Shown: piece by piece, positions 1 through 8,213 of the stretch
How the letters are laid out: each line of letters opens with the position of its first letter
How positions within the stretch are numbered: the first letter of the stretch is position 1
Origin: Oscillospiraceae bacterium
GTDB lineage: Bacteria > Bacillota > Clostridia > Oscillospirales > Acutalibacteraceae
Assembly (NCBI GenBank): GCA_015065925.1
Contig: SVPL01000001.1
Location: 1 to 64,000, forward strand
Direction of reading: 5' to 3'
DNA: 64,000 nucleotides
Position numbers and translations under genes: made by a program
The notes under the pieces: generated by a model
What the model saw: only the letters and a program-made list of their open reading frames with translations
What the model was told of the DNA's origin: nothing
Databases searched by the model: none

Positions 1-1963
1 CGCTATCACTATCTTTAAGGCCTGTTGACCTTATATTGGTATCCCAACCGGTCCACTTATCGCCTGTGGGGGGAACAGAATTGTAGTAACGGAACTCGCC
101 TGCTGTGTAGTTGGGATAAGGCTCTGTACCTGCTTTAACTACGGTATAAGCAGCTTCAAGGTTGGTGTTAGCTGCATAGTTTTCAAAACCACCTGCATAG
201 GCAAGAAGGTTCTTAGAAGTGAATACTGCCTTAAGGTCAGCATAAGAGCCTTCGATTTCGGTATCGGTAGAAACCAATTCAGTGCCGTTATACCAACCAT
301 CAAAGGTAAGGGTATCACTTTCAAAAAGGTCTACAGTAGCAATAGTTTTATCTGCTAAAACATCATAATATTTGTTTGCAGTGTGTTTGGTGTTTGCCAA
401 GGTATCGGTTTCGCCGTTAGCATTTTTGTACTCAACGGGAACAGCAGTAACATCGGTTGTTATTGCAAAGTTATCAAAATCGTAAACCTGACCGCCATTG
501 AGGAACTCAATACCCAAAGCAACGGTAGCATCCTGAGTGGCAGGAACATACCAGTTTGTCTTATCACTATTAAAGGTCCAAGCGCTATCAGCATAGGTAT
601 AACGCATATTCGCATTGGTGCTTGAGGATTTTGTTGCGCCTAATGCTGCAGCCTCCTGTAGGGTCTGTGCGCCAACAGCATTAAGGGTGTATTCGCCCTT
701 TATCCAGGTGGAGGTGTTAATACCGTCTGAATCTTTAAAGGTACGGCCGTGCTGAGAGCCTGAGCCCTGAGTTTTGTTGGCAAGTAAAGCACCGTCAGCA
801 TTATAATATGCCATAGTTCCTATATTTGAAGCAGTAACACGACGGATACGGGTAGAAGAGGTAGAGCCTGCATAGAAATAGGAATAACCGTTATTAGGAC
901 CGCTGTATTCTCTTTGTTTATCGGTAAAGGATGCTCCACTTTCGTGTTTATATACAGTTTCATCGCCTTCGGCTTTGATTGCATCATATTCGGCGCTGTA
1001 ATCTAAAGCGCCTGTCTCATAGAAGTCAAATGCGGGGGAACGACCTAGAGAATCGCTATCATGGAAGCCGAGTTCACTTGTATAGCGGGCATCAAAGGAA
1101 AACTGATAGGTTTTGCCGCCTATGAAGTTAATGTTATAATAATCTCCGCCTAAGCTTGCAGAAATCACATACTTCTTAATTGCAGTATCACCAATTGCTT
1201 GGTAGCCCCACATACGGGTGAATACATTGCCGTTTTCCTCTACTGCGTAGGGAATAACCTGAGCATTTTTGAAAAGGAAATTACCTGCATCGGTTTCGGA
1301 AGCGGGGAAGATTTTTGCGCCGCTTAAGGTAACAGAACCTGCGGTAAGACCGTCGGCAAACATTCTGATGTGGTTAATCCATTTGGTTGAGCCCTTAAAA
1401 AGGTAGGTGTAGGTGTAGGTTTTACCTGCAACAAGAGCTGCTGCATTATCTGCATTAGTGGTAGAAACGGTTTTATCACTGGTAGCATTTGCAGATACAC
1501 TGTTATAAGCAGCTTCTACTTTAAGGGGTGTAGTAACATCATTTCTTACACCAGCAATCTGACTAAGGGTATGATTCATAGAATCATTTGAATGGAAAAC
1601 GGGGTAAAGCTTAACGCCCTCGTTAATATCCTCAGAAGCGGTTACGGTAAGTGTAAATTGATGTAACACATTTTGGGTTAAACGAGCGCCATCAGTACCG
1701 TTAACGGGGTCTGTTGCTATGTCCCAACCTTTTATACCGTAGTTTACGCTGGTGGGGAAGGTAACGCCCGAAACAGTAAAGGTAGATTCGGGTGTTATGG
1801 TTTTTGTGCCATTGTTAGTAATCCAGTTATTAACAGGCAGGGTTTCAACTGCGGCGGGAGCCTCAGTTGCTGCCTCTTCAGCTGATACAGGCATAGTAAA
1901 CAAGCAGGTTACTGTGCTGAGTACCATTAAAAGAGACAATAGGATTGATAAAGTCTTTTTCAT
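1..1963 (-). CDS. Secreted modular surface protein, 5' part only (runs off window)
   Basis: An open frame continues from an ATG at 1963 to the window edge, about 654 codons with no stop; it is absent from the ORF track because it is incomplete. A good ribosome site (GGAGGAGAAACC) precedes the ATG. The N-terminus MKKTLSILLSLLMVL...PVSA is a signal peptide with likely cleavage near residue 27. The body is rich in Asn, Thr, Ala and Tyr. It includes a stretch near residue 540-560 (LTFDGWYNGTELV) typical of InlB-type B-repeats, followed by a sequence resembling the carbohydrate-binding modules of the 1860-aa protein at 44675-50257. The likely role is cell-surface glycan or matrix binding. No catalytic motif is visible in the part seen, and the C-terminal anchor, if any, lies outside the window. 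The module similarity is my reading by eye. Confidence 0.8.
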   Translation of the reverse strand, partial: MKKTLSILLSLLMVLSTVTCLFTMPVSAEEAATEAPAAVETLPVNNWITNNGTKTITPESTFTVSGVTFPTSVNYGIKGWDIATDPVNGTDGARLTQNVLHQFTLTVTASEDINEGVKLYPVFHSNDSMNHTLSQIAGVRNDVTTPLKVEAAYNSVSANATSDKTVSTTNADNAAALVAGKTYTYTYLFKGSTKWINHIRMFADGLTAGSVTLSGAKIFPASETDAGNFLFKNAQVIPYAVEENGNVFTRMWGYQAIGDTAIKKYVISASLGGDYYNINFIGGKTYQFSFDARYTSELGFHDSDSLGRSPAFDFYETGALDYSAEYDAIKAEGDETVYKHESGASFTDKQREYSGPNNGYSYFYAGSTSSTRIRRVTASNIGTMAYYNADGALLANKTQGSGSQHGRTFKDSDGINTSTWIKGEYTLNAVGAQTLQEAAALGATKSSSTNANMRYTYADSAWTFNSDKTNWYVPATQDATVALGIEFLNGGQVYDFDNFAITTDVTAVPVEYKNANGETDTLANTKHTANKYYDVLADKTIATVDLFESDTLTFDGWYNGTELVSTDTEIEGSYADLKAVFTSKNLLAYAGGFENYAANTNLEAAYTVVKAGTEPYPNYTAGEFRYYNSVPPTGDKWTGWDTNIRSTGLKDSDS

Positions 1964-2220
1964 TTTTAGGTTTCTCCTCCCAAAAAAATATTTAATAAGT
2001 ACCCTTGAGGATACTATTATAGGATAATTATACAACCAAAAGAAAAAAATTTCAACTTGCCAGAAGTTAGAAAAAATATATTGTTTTTTATGCAATATTA
2101 CCTAATTTTATTTCTGTTTTTTCGCAAAATCCTATATATTGTGTATGATTTAGATATTAGACGCAAGAAATAAAAATTAAAAACAAATAAAACTAAACGA
2201 TAAATAAAAATTCAAATAAA

Positions 2221-2328
2221 TTAACGCAAGCTTTTTAAATATTCTTTAGTTAAATCAGGAGCATTTGGATAAGCCGACTCGTATGCGCCCTTCTTTCTAT
2301 TCTTTCTATTCTTTATATTCTTTGGTCG
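2221..2328 (-). other. In-frame open tail following the trkA stop (35 codons)
   Basis: Immediately after the trkA TAG, the same frame stays open for 35 codons to a TAA at 2221-2223. It encodes a Lys/Asn/Arg-rich linker followed by GAYESAYPNAPDLTKEYL and a short tail. The second half has protein-like composition and the first half is made by a 9-bp tandem repeat. No ATG or GTG with a ribosome site starts it independently. It may be the tail of a decayed gene, a readthrough extension of TrkA, or chance. What is seen is only the open frame. Confidence 0.4.
2291..2323. repeat. 9-bp tandem repeat (TTCTTTCTA), about 3.7 copies
   Basis: Two exact units of TTCTTTCTA, a third with one change (TTCTTTATA), and a partial fourth. 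The unit length is a multiple of three, so it adds Lys-Asn-Arg triplets to the open tail after trkA without shifting frame. Confidence 0.85.
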
Positions 2329-2979
2329 CTATTTCAATTTTTGCAATTTCAGGGTATTAGCAATAACAATAAGCTGTGTTCCCTTTTCAAGAGGGAGTGC
2401 AGGATCCACCGTTGTGCTGATTTTGTCATCGTTTCGTATTGCAACCACATTAATGGAATATTTTTTACGAAGGCTAAGATCTATCAGCGTTTTACCAATC
2501 CATTCATCTCTTACATTGATCTCTACCATAGACACTTCGTTGGAAAGCTCTATCATTTCCGAAAAGCCTGAGGTAAGCAGATTTTGGGCAAGCCTTATTC
2601 CCGATTCTTTTTCAGGAAAAATCACCTTATCGGCGCCCACACGACTTAAAATCTTTTGATGCATTTCGTTGCCGCATTTAACAATAACAGTGGGTACACC
2701 TACTTCTTTGCAGAGAGTTACAGCCATAACGCTGGCTTCCAGATTGCTTGCCATAGCAACGATGACAACATCAACATTAGATATACCGAGTCTTTTAATC
2801 GCCTCAGGTTCGGTAATATCGGCGCATTTGCATACGGGAATTGTTTCGATGGCGTTATTGACATTGTTTTGATCAATATCAACCGCCAATACTTCTGCGC
2901 CGTTTGCTGCAAGCTCTTCTGCAACAGCCTTTCCATATCTGCCAAGACCTAATACGGCATAGGTTTTATTGATACTCAT
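2329..2979 (-). CDS. trkA: Potassium uptake regulatory subunit (TrkA/KtrA, RCK protein)
   Basis: A 216-aa cytoplasmic RCK protein that gates the TrkH/KtrB potassium channel-like transporter by binding nucleotides. The N-terminal Rossmann domain shows GLGRYGKAVAEEL and the acidic residue of the second strand (VLAVDID, ribose contact); a C-terminal RCK_C domain follows from about residue 135. Length matches single-unit KtrA proteins (about 220 aa) rather than the 450-aa duplicated TrkA. An AAGGGAT ribosome site precedes the ATG. It lies 15 nt downstream of trkH, so the two form an operon and a complex. An in-frame tail follows the TAG stop (see the separate entry). Confidence 0.93.
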   Translation of the reverse strand: MSINKTYAVLGLGRYGKAVAEELAANGAEVLAVDIDQNNVNNAIETIPVCKCADITEPEAIKRLGISNVDVVIVAMASNLEASVMAVTLCKEVGVPTVIVKCGNEMHQKILSRVGADKVIFPEKESGIRLAQNLLTSGFSEMIELSNEVSMVEINVRDEWIGKTLIDLSLRKKYSINVVAIRNDDKISTTVDPALPLEKGTQLIVIANTLKLQKLK

Positions 2980-2994
2980 AATATTTATCCCTTC

Positions 2995-4353
2995 TTATCC
3001 CACAATAATTTCTTCGCTGGGGTTTCTTACGATATTCTGATTATCTTTGCTTCGCTTAAATGCAACGGCAAGCGTTATAGGGCCTACTCTGCCAAGATAC
3101 ATCGTTATGATAACAATGAGTTTACCGATACTATTAAGAGAAGCGGTAAGATTTCTTGTAAGGCCAACGGTAGCCGTTGCGCTGACCGTTTCATAAACTA
3201 TATCCAATGCGTTTGCATCTGTCACTACGGAAAGCAAAACCGTTGAAGCAAACATAATAATAAATGACATACAGGTAACGGCTACCGCTTTGCTGACAGC
3301 CTGTTTTGTGAGTCGTCTGCCAAACACTTCTGTATCCTCTTTGTTACGGATAGAAGCGATTGCAGATGCCATAAGCACGGCAAAGGTAACAGTTTTAACT
3401 CCTCCGGCTGTACCTACGGGCGAACCGCCGATAAACATTAACAGCAAGCACACCACCGATGAAGCATTCGTGAGGTTTTCCTGAGGCACCGTTGCAAAGC
3501 CTGCAGTTCTTGTTGTGACCGACTGAAACAAGGATACCTCCACCTTCTGCAACAGGGTATAGTCTTTTATGGTTTGCGGATTGTTATATTCAAAAATAAA
3601 AATCAAAACGGTGCCAACAAAAATCAAAATCAAGGTTGTTGTAATTGCAATTTTACTGTGCAAGGTGAGAGCTTTAAAAAATTTTACCTTTTTTGTTTTG
3701 GCTTTCTTTAAAACCCTTAGTACATCCCACCAAACAATATAACCGATACCGCCTAATATAATCAAAACGCAGGTTACAATATTGATAATGGGATTAAGCG
3801 CATAATCACAAAGACTGTTTTCGGCAATGATATCAATACCCGCATTGCAAAAGGCGGAAACTGAATTAAACACCGATATCCATATTCCTTTTGCCCCAAA
3901 CTCAGGTATAAAAACCGTCATATAAAGCAGTGCGCCAACGCTTTCTATTATAAGCGTTCCTGTCACAACCTTTTTCACAAACCGAACAAGTCCCGAAAGC
4001 GAATTCAGATTAAAGGCATCTTGCAAGAGCAGTCTGTCACCTATACCCATTTTCTTGTGCAGAAGTATCATTAATCCCGACATAATGGTAATAACACCAA
4101 GACCGCCAATCTGAATCAGTAACAGAATAACAACCTGCCCGAAAACGCTCCAGGAAGAAACTGTAGGCGTTACTACCAAGCCTGTAACACAGGTGGAGGT
4201 GGTTGCCGTAAAAAGCGCATCCAAAAAAGAAGTCGGTTTTCCATCAGCAGAGCTTATAGGAAGGGAAAGCAACAATGCGCCTATCAATATCGCTATCAAA
4301 AAGCTCAACAATATAATATGTGTTGTTGATACCAAAAAACGGTGTTTTTTCAT
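2995..4353 (-). CDS. trkH: Potassium transporter membrane subunit (TrkH/KtrB)
   Basis: The ion-conducting membrane subunit of a Ktr-type K+ uptake system. About 452 aa if translation starts at MKKHRF, 13 codons inside the tracked ORF; I prefer that start because a GGGGGG ribosome site sits 12 nt upstream of it and the extra N-terminus is not hydrophobic. Four pore-loop repeats are visible: TSTCVTGLVV, SVSAFCNAGI, SVTTRTAGFA and SATATVGLTR. Each has the conserved Gly of the selectivity filter and is flanked by hydrophobic M1/M2 helices, as expected for the SKT superfamily. It is co-transcribed with trkA downstream. Regulation is probably by nucleotide binding to TrkA; no riboswitch was recognised upstream. 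Confidence 0.94.
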   Translation of the reverse strand: MKKHRFLVSTTHIILLSFLIAILIGALLLSLPISSADGKPTSFLDALFTATTSTCVTGLVVTPTVSSWSVFGQVVILLLIQIGGLGVITIMSGLMILLHKKMGIGDRLLLQDAFNLNSLSGLVRFVKKVVTGTLIIESVGALLYMTVFIPEFGAKGIWISVFNSVSAFCNAGIDIIAENSLCDYALNPIINIVTCVLIILGGIGYIVWWDVLRVLKKAKTKKVKFFKALTLHSKIAITTTLILIFVGTVLIFIFEYNNPQTIKDYTLLQKVEVSLFQSVTTRTAGFATVPQENLTNASSVVCLLLMFIGGSPVGTAGGVKTVTFAVLMASAIASIRNKEDTEVFGRRLTKQAVSKAVAVTCMSFIIMFASTVLLSVVTDANALDIVYETVSATATVGLTRNLTASLNSIGKLIVIITMYLGRVGPITLAVAFKRSKDNQNIVRNPSEEIIVG

Positions 4354-4429
4354 AAATTCATCATACCCCCCTAAATTACTGTTATAAAACAAAAATTAAC
4401 AATATATTTTTTGTTGGATAGCTATGAGC

Positions 4430-4942
4430 TTATATTTCAGGGACTATATAATTTTGTTCCTTGAGCGCTTTTTCGATTGTATCGAGAACCTCTTCTGAAT
4501 CAGCGCGAACGGTGTGATAATGATAGCCTCCGGTAATGTTCATAAGCTCCGACGACTTCCCTGTTCTTACACCCTCCAGGAACTGTACTATATGATGTCT
4601 TGATGATATATTAAGTGTTGCTGTCATTTTTCCATACACCTTGTGCCATACATAAACATTTGCAACCGTACCACCCAGATCTACAATTAGCGAAAGCTCG
4701 TCCTCTGTTTGCTCTGTAGTATGATAAACCTTGAATACTCGCTCCTTCAAAGGCGATTTCTGCATAATATAGCCGTTGTGCGTGGAAAGAATATCATAGC
4801 CATCAGCCTTTAAAGCAGAAATATCTCCAACAATAATCTGTCTTGAAACACCAAGCATTTCTGATAGTTTTCCGCCTGATACAGCCTGTTTTTCAGACAT
4901 TATTATGTTCACAATTTCTTTTCTTCGCTCCGCTGCTTTCAT
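4430..4942 (-). CDS. niaR: Niacin-responsive transcriptional repressor NiaR (HTH + 3H domain)
   Basis: About 170 aa from the ATG at 4942; the tracked ORF starts further upstream inside nadC, but GGAGGA lies 6-7 nt before 4942. The N-terminal helix-turn-helix (SGGKLSEMLGVSRQIIVGDI) is followed by a 3H domain with the three conserved His segments YVWHKVYG, SSRHH and GGYHYHTV, which bind metal and niacin in characterised NiaR. It is the last gene of nadA-nadB-nadC-niaR, consistent with repression of de novo NAD synthesis when niacin is available. A palindrome overlapping the operon promoter is the likely operator. Family assignment is firm; the operator link is inference. Confidence 0.92.
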   Translation of the reverse strand: MKAAERRKEIVNIIMSEKQAVSGGKLSEMLGVSRQIIVGDISALKADGYDILSTHNGYIMQKSPLKERVFKVYHTTEQTEDELSLIVDLGGTVANVYVWHKVYGKMTATLNISSRHHIVQFLEGVRTGKSSELMNITGGYHYHTVRADSEEVLDTIEKALKEQNYIVPEI

Positions 4943-4955
4943 TAACATTCCTCCA

Positions 4956-5807
4956 TCAGATTGCGTGAAGATTTTTAAGCGAAAGGTCAAGAATTGGTGA
5001 TGAATGTGTGAGCGCTCCGCTTGAAATATAATCAACACCAATATCTATAAGTTTTTCAACATTTTCCTTGGTAACATTACCGCTACATTCTGTTTCGGCT
5101 TTTCCTGCGGTGAGTCTGACTGCTTCTTTCATATCTTCAATGCTCATATTATCAAGCATAATAATATCAGCCCCCGCTTCTAAAGCTTCTCTAAGCATAT
5201 CGAGGTTTTCTACCTCAACTTCAATCTTACGAACAAAGGGAGCATATTCCTTAGCCATCATCACCGCCTCTTTAACACCGCCTGCGGCTCCGATATGATT
5301 GTCCTTTAAAAGAATACCGTCGCTTAAATTGTAACGGTGATTGTAGCCGCCGCCAACCTTAACGGCATACTTTTCAAAGATGCGCATACCGGGTGTAGTC
5401 TTACGGGTATCAAGAAGCTTTGTATTACTGCCTTTGAGAAGATTGGCAATTTTACGGGTATAGGTTGCAATACCACTCATACGCTGCAGATAATTAAGCG
5501 CCGTTCTTTCGCCCGAAAGAAGTACACGGATATCACCGCGAACCACACCGAGCTTCTGCCCCTTTTCAACCTCGTCGCCGTCCTTACAGGTAAAGACTAC
5601 CTCTGTTTTTTCGTCAAGAAGCTCAAACACTCTTTTGAAGACATCAAGACCTGCGATAACACCGTCTTCCTTGCAAATGAGTTCTACTTCACCAAGCTGA
5701 TACTCTCTCATAACCGAATTAGTGGTAATATCCTCGCTTGTGATGTCCTCCTGTAAAGCAAGCATAATCAAGTTGTCTGCGTTTAATTTCATCGAAATAT
5801 TATTCAT
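4956..5807 (-). CDS. nadC: Nicotinate-nucleotide pyrophosphorylase (quinolinate phosphoribosyltransferase)
   Basis: A 283-aa cytosolic enzyme converting quinolinate and PRPP to nicotinate mononucleotide, CO2 and PPi. Family signatures are clear: GERTALNYLQRMSGIAT, the DTRKTTPGMR segment binding the phosphoribosyl group, GGGYNHRYNLSDGILLKDNH, and the C-terminal barrel strands EVEVENLDM, ADIIMLDNM and DYISSGALTHS. A GGAGA ribosome site precedes the ATG at 5807, which overlaps the end of nadB by 8 nt, so translation is probably coupled. Third gene of the nad operon. Confidence 0.96.
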   Translation of the reverse strand: MNNISMKLNADNLIMLALQEDITSEDITTNSVMREYQLGEVELICKEDGVIAGLDVFKRVFELLDEKTEVVFTCKDGDEVEKGQKLGVVRGDIRVLLSGERTALNYLQRMSGIATYTRKIANLLKGSNTKLLDTRKTTPGMRIFEKYAVKVGGGYNHRYNLSDGILLKDNHIGAAGGVKEAVMMAKEYAPFVRKIEVEVENLDMLREALEAGADIIMLDNMSIEDMKEAVRLTAGKAETECSGNVTKENVEKLIDIGVDYISSGALTHSSPILDLSLKNLHAI

Positions 5808-7074
5808 GGCTTTGTTTCTCCTTTTCGATAGCTGTTAGAACCAATTCCTTATATTTTTCCTCATATCCCTCATATTGAGCCGCATCAACAGTATATTCAT
5901 CCACCGACTCATTGGGTAAATAGTTAGCAATAATGTGCTTTGCCGCGCGTTTTGCAAAGACAAGGCTTTCAAGCAACGAGTTACTTGCCAAACGGTTTCT
6001 TCCGTGAACACCGTTGCAAGCCGTCTCTCCAATGGCGTACAGGCGAACCATAGAGGTTTTACTATAACTGTCAACAGCAATGCCACCCATAAAATAGTGC
6101 TGCGAGGGAACAACCGGAATAGGCTCCTTTGTAATGTCGTAGCCTTCATCCAAGCACTTCTGATAGATATTTGGAAAATGAGTCTTAATTTCTTCTTCGG
6201 GGATTGGCGCCAATGAAAGCCACACGTGCTCGGTGCCTTCCTTTTTCATTTCCTCAAAGATTGCATTTGCAACGACATCACGGGGAAGCAGCTCATTGAC
6301 AAATCTGTCACCCTTGGAGTTTAGCAAAATTGCACCCTCACCGCGAACCGACTCGGAAATAAGGAACTCCCGACCGTGCTTTTTGGTATAAAGGGTTGTA
6401 GGATGTATTTGTATATAATCAATATGTTGGATTTTAATACCATACTTGAGAGCAAGCGCCAAAGCATCGCCTGTCAGGTGTCGGTAGTTGGTAGAGTGCT
6501 TAAAGAGTCCACCAATACCGCCCGTAGCAAGCACAGTATAATCTGCAATAACCGAAACATAATTTCCGTTCTCATCACGGCCGACAATACCGTTACAGTG
6601 ATTATTACAGCTTATAAGGTCTACCATTGTAAAGTTTTCAATAAGAGTAATATTCTTTCTGCTCTTTGCAGTTTGGAGCAGATGTGAGGTTATTTCCTTA
6701 CCTGTTTCATCCTCGTGGAATAAAATTCTCGGTCTGGAGTGAGCCCCCTCGCGAGTATAGATGAAGCTTTCGTTGTTCTTTTCAAATTGAACACCAAAAG
6801 AAACAAGATCGGCAATTACATCCTGTGAAGACTCAATCATAATTTCAACCGATTCGGGGTTATTTTCGTAATGACCTGCCTTCATCGTATCTTCAAAGAA
6901 GGACTTGTGATCATCCTCATCACGCAAAACACAGATACCGCCTTGCGCTAAATAGGAGTCGCTTTTACGGGCTATGTTCTTGGTTACCACCGTAACCTTT
7001 TTATCTTTCGGTAGGTTCAGTGCGCAGTAAAGCCCGGCTACGCCACAGCCTACAATTAAAATATCCGTTTTCAT
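5800..7074 (-). CDS. nadB: L-aspartate oxidase
   Basis: Flavoenzyme oxidising L-aspartate to iminoaspartate, the first step of de novo NAD synthesis. I place the start at MKTDILIVG (7074), 38 codons inside the tracked ORF, because the FAD dinucleotide fold (GCGVAGLYCAL) begins there and the extra ORF lies inside nadA; this gives 424 aa. Other signatures: YLAQGGI, the substrate loop SRPRILFHEDETGKEI, ATGGIGGLF, and the C-terminal FAD segment GETACNGVHGRNRLASNSL. It is shorter than the about 530-aa enterobacterial enzyme, with a reduced C-terminal helical region, which is common in Clostridia. It starts directly after the nadA stop. Confidence 0.95.
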   Translation of the reverse strand: MKTDILIVGCGVAGLYCALNLPKDKKVTVVTKNIARKSDSYLAQGGICVLRDEDDHKSFFEDTMKAGHYENNPESVEIMIESSQDVIADLVSFGVQFEKNNESFIYTREGAHSRPRILFHEDETGKEITSHLLQTAKSRKNITLIENFTMVDLISCNNHCNGIVGRDENGNYVSVIADYTVLATGGIGGLFKHSTNYRHLTGDALALALKYGIKIQHIDYIQIHPTTLYTKKHGREFLISESVRGEGAILLNSKGDRFVNELLPRDVVANAIFEEMKKEGTEHVWLSLAPIPEEEIKTHFPNIYQKCLDEGYDITKEPIPVVPSQHYFMGGIAVDSYSKTSMVRLYAIGETACNGVHGRNRLASNSLLESLVFAKRAAKHIIANYLPNESVDEYTVDAAQYEGYEEKYKELVLTAIEKEKQSHE

Positions 7075-7075
7075 A

Positions 7076-7975
7076 TCATTTGGCAAGCTCCAACATTCTA
7101 TCCAATGGAAGAATCGCATCTTCACGGGTTTTGTCGTCCACTGTAATTTCTTTATCTTCCTTTTCAAGAACAGACAAAACTGCCTCAAGTGTATTTAATT
7201 TCATATCTGCACAACACGGATGCGGATTTGGGTAGTAGAACCGCTTATTCGGATTGTCGGTTATCAGCTTAAAATCAACACCATCTTCGGTACAAATTAT
7301 AAACTCTTTTTCATCACTTGCCTTTGCAAATGCAATTATATCCGCCGTACTGCCGATATAATCAGACAGTTCAAGCACCGATGCGTCACACTCAGGATGA
7401 GTCAGCACCAAGGCATCGGGATGCAGCTTCCTCTGTTCCCGTATTTGTGCTGCCGTTATCTTTGCGTGAATAGGACAACAGCCGTCATTGAGTATAATGT
7501 TCTTCTCGGGCACCTGCTCTGCAACAAAGCTGCCTAAATTCCTATCGGGAATGAAAAAAATATTCTTGTTCGGTAATGCCCTCACGATGTTAACTGCATT
7601 GGAGGAGGTTACGCAAACATCACTCTTGCATTTCAACTCTGCCGTGGAATTGATATAGCAAACAACCGCCAAATCATCGTATTTGCTTCGCATTTCTTCA
7701 ATGATACCATCTGTCACCATATGTGCCATCGGACAGTCAGCAGACAGGTCTGGCATCAAGACTTTCTTGGTTGGATTTAGTATTTTTGCGCTCTCTCCCA
7801 TAAAGCATACCCCGCAGAACACAATAACATCCGCATTGCTCTGTTTGGCTATCTTTGCAAGATAGAATGAGTCGCCCACAAAGTCGGCTATCTCCTGCAC
7901 CTCGGCAGGAGCATAATAATGAGCAAGAATAACGGCATTCTTCGCTAGCTTCAATTGTTCGATTTGATTTTTCAT
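7076..7975 (-). CDS. nadA: Quinolinate synthase (4Fe-4S)
   Basis: Condenses iminoaspartate from NadB with dihydroxyacetone phosphate to form quinolinate. Start at MKNQIEQLK (7975), 25 codons inside the tracked ORF, where AAAGGAAAGG lies just upstream; this gives 299 aa. The opening VILAHYYAPAEVQEIADFVGDS is diagnostic, and the cluster ligands are expected among the conserved Cys in GVCFMGES, the central Cys-rich segments and NPHPCCADMKLNT. First gene of the operon, with a promoter and operator about 45-75 nt upstream. Confidence 0.96.
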   Translation of the reverse strand: MKNQIEQLKLAKNAVILAHYYAPAEVQEIADFVGDSFYLAKIAKQSNADVIVFCGVCFMGESAKILNPTKKVLMPDLSADCPMAHMVTDGIIEEMRSKYDDLAVVCYINSTAELKCKSDVCVTSSNAVNIVRALPNKNIFFIPDRNLGSFVAEQVPEKNIILNDGCCPIHAKITAAQIREQRKLHPDALVLTHPECDASVLELSDYIGSTADIIAFAKASDEKEFIICTEDGVDFKLITDNPNKRFYYPNPHPCCADMKLNTLEAVLSVLEKEDKEITVDDKTREDAILPLDRMLELAK

Positions 7976-8020
7976 ACGCGCCTTTCCTTTATCCCTCGAA
8001 CTGAAATTTATAATGCTACT

Positions 8021-8062
8021 ATTATAGCACAAAAACTTTACATCTGTCAACTTATCTGTAAA
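8021..8062 (-). promoter_or_regulatory. nadABC-niaR promoter with overlapping palindromic operator (probable NiaR site)
   Basis: On the minus strand there is a perfect -35 TTGACA (8045-8050) and perfect -10 TATAAT (8021-8026) separated by 18 nt, giving a leader of roughly 40 nt before nadA. Overlapping the -35 is a 26-bp element (8037-8062) with arms TTTACA and TGTAAA. It contains the hexamer ATCTGT twice at a 12-nt interval. A repressor bound here would block polymerase. Assignment to NiaR is inferred from the niaR gene in the operon. Confidence 0.75.
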
Positions 8063-8124
8063 CCTTTTTTGGTAGAAGTTTACGAAGAAAGTGCCTTGTT
8101 ATATGTATAGTGTGCATAAAAATC

Positions 8125-8161
8125 AAAAAGTCGAATGGATATATAGTCCATCCGACTTTTT
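8125..8161. terminator. Bidirectional rho-independent terminator
   Basis: Hairpin with arms AAAAAGTCG-ATGGA and TCCAT-CGACTTTTT around a TATATAG loop and T-rich flanks on both strands. It lies 53 nt beyond the stop of the 2241-aa surface protein gene, which it most likely serves; it also separates that gene from the nad operon. Confidence 0.85.
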
Positions 8162-8213
8162 GTTATTTTTTAAAATTTCATTAAAAATCCCAACTGAATT
8201 TTAATGCTTTATT

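Noticed and set aside
2291-2323. Short tandem repeat as a CRISPR or integration array
   Set aside because: Units are contiguous 9-mers without spacers; a slippage repeat explains it.
5337-5756. 139-aa plus-strand ORF opposite nadC
   Set aside because: Antisense shadow of a well-conserved enzyme gene.
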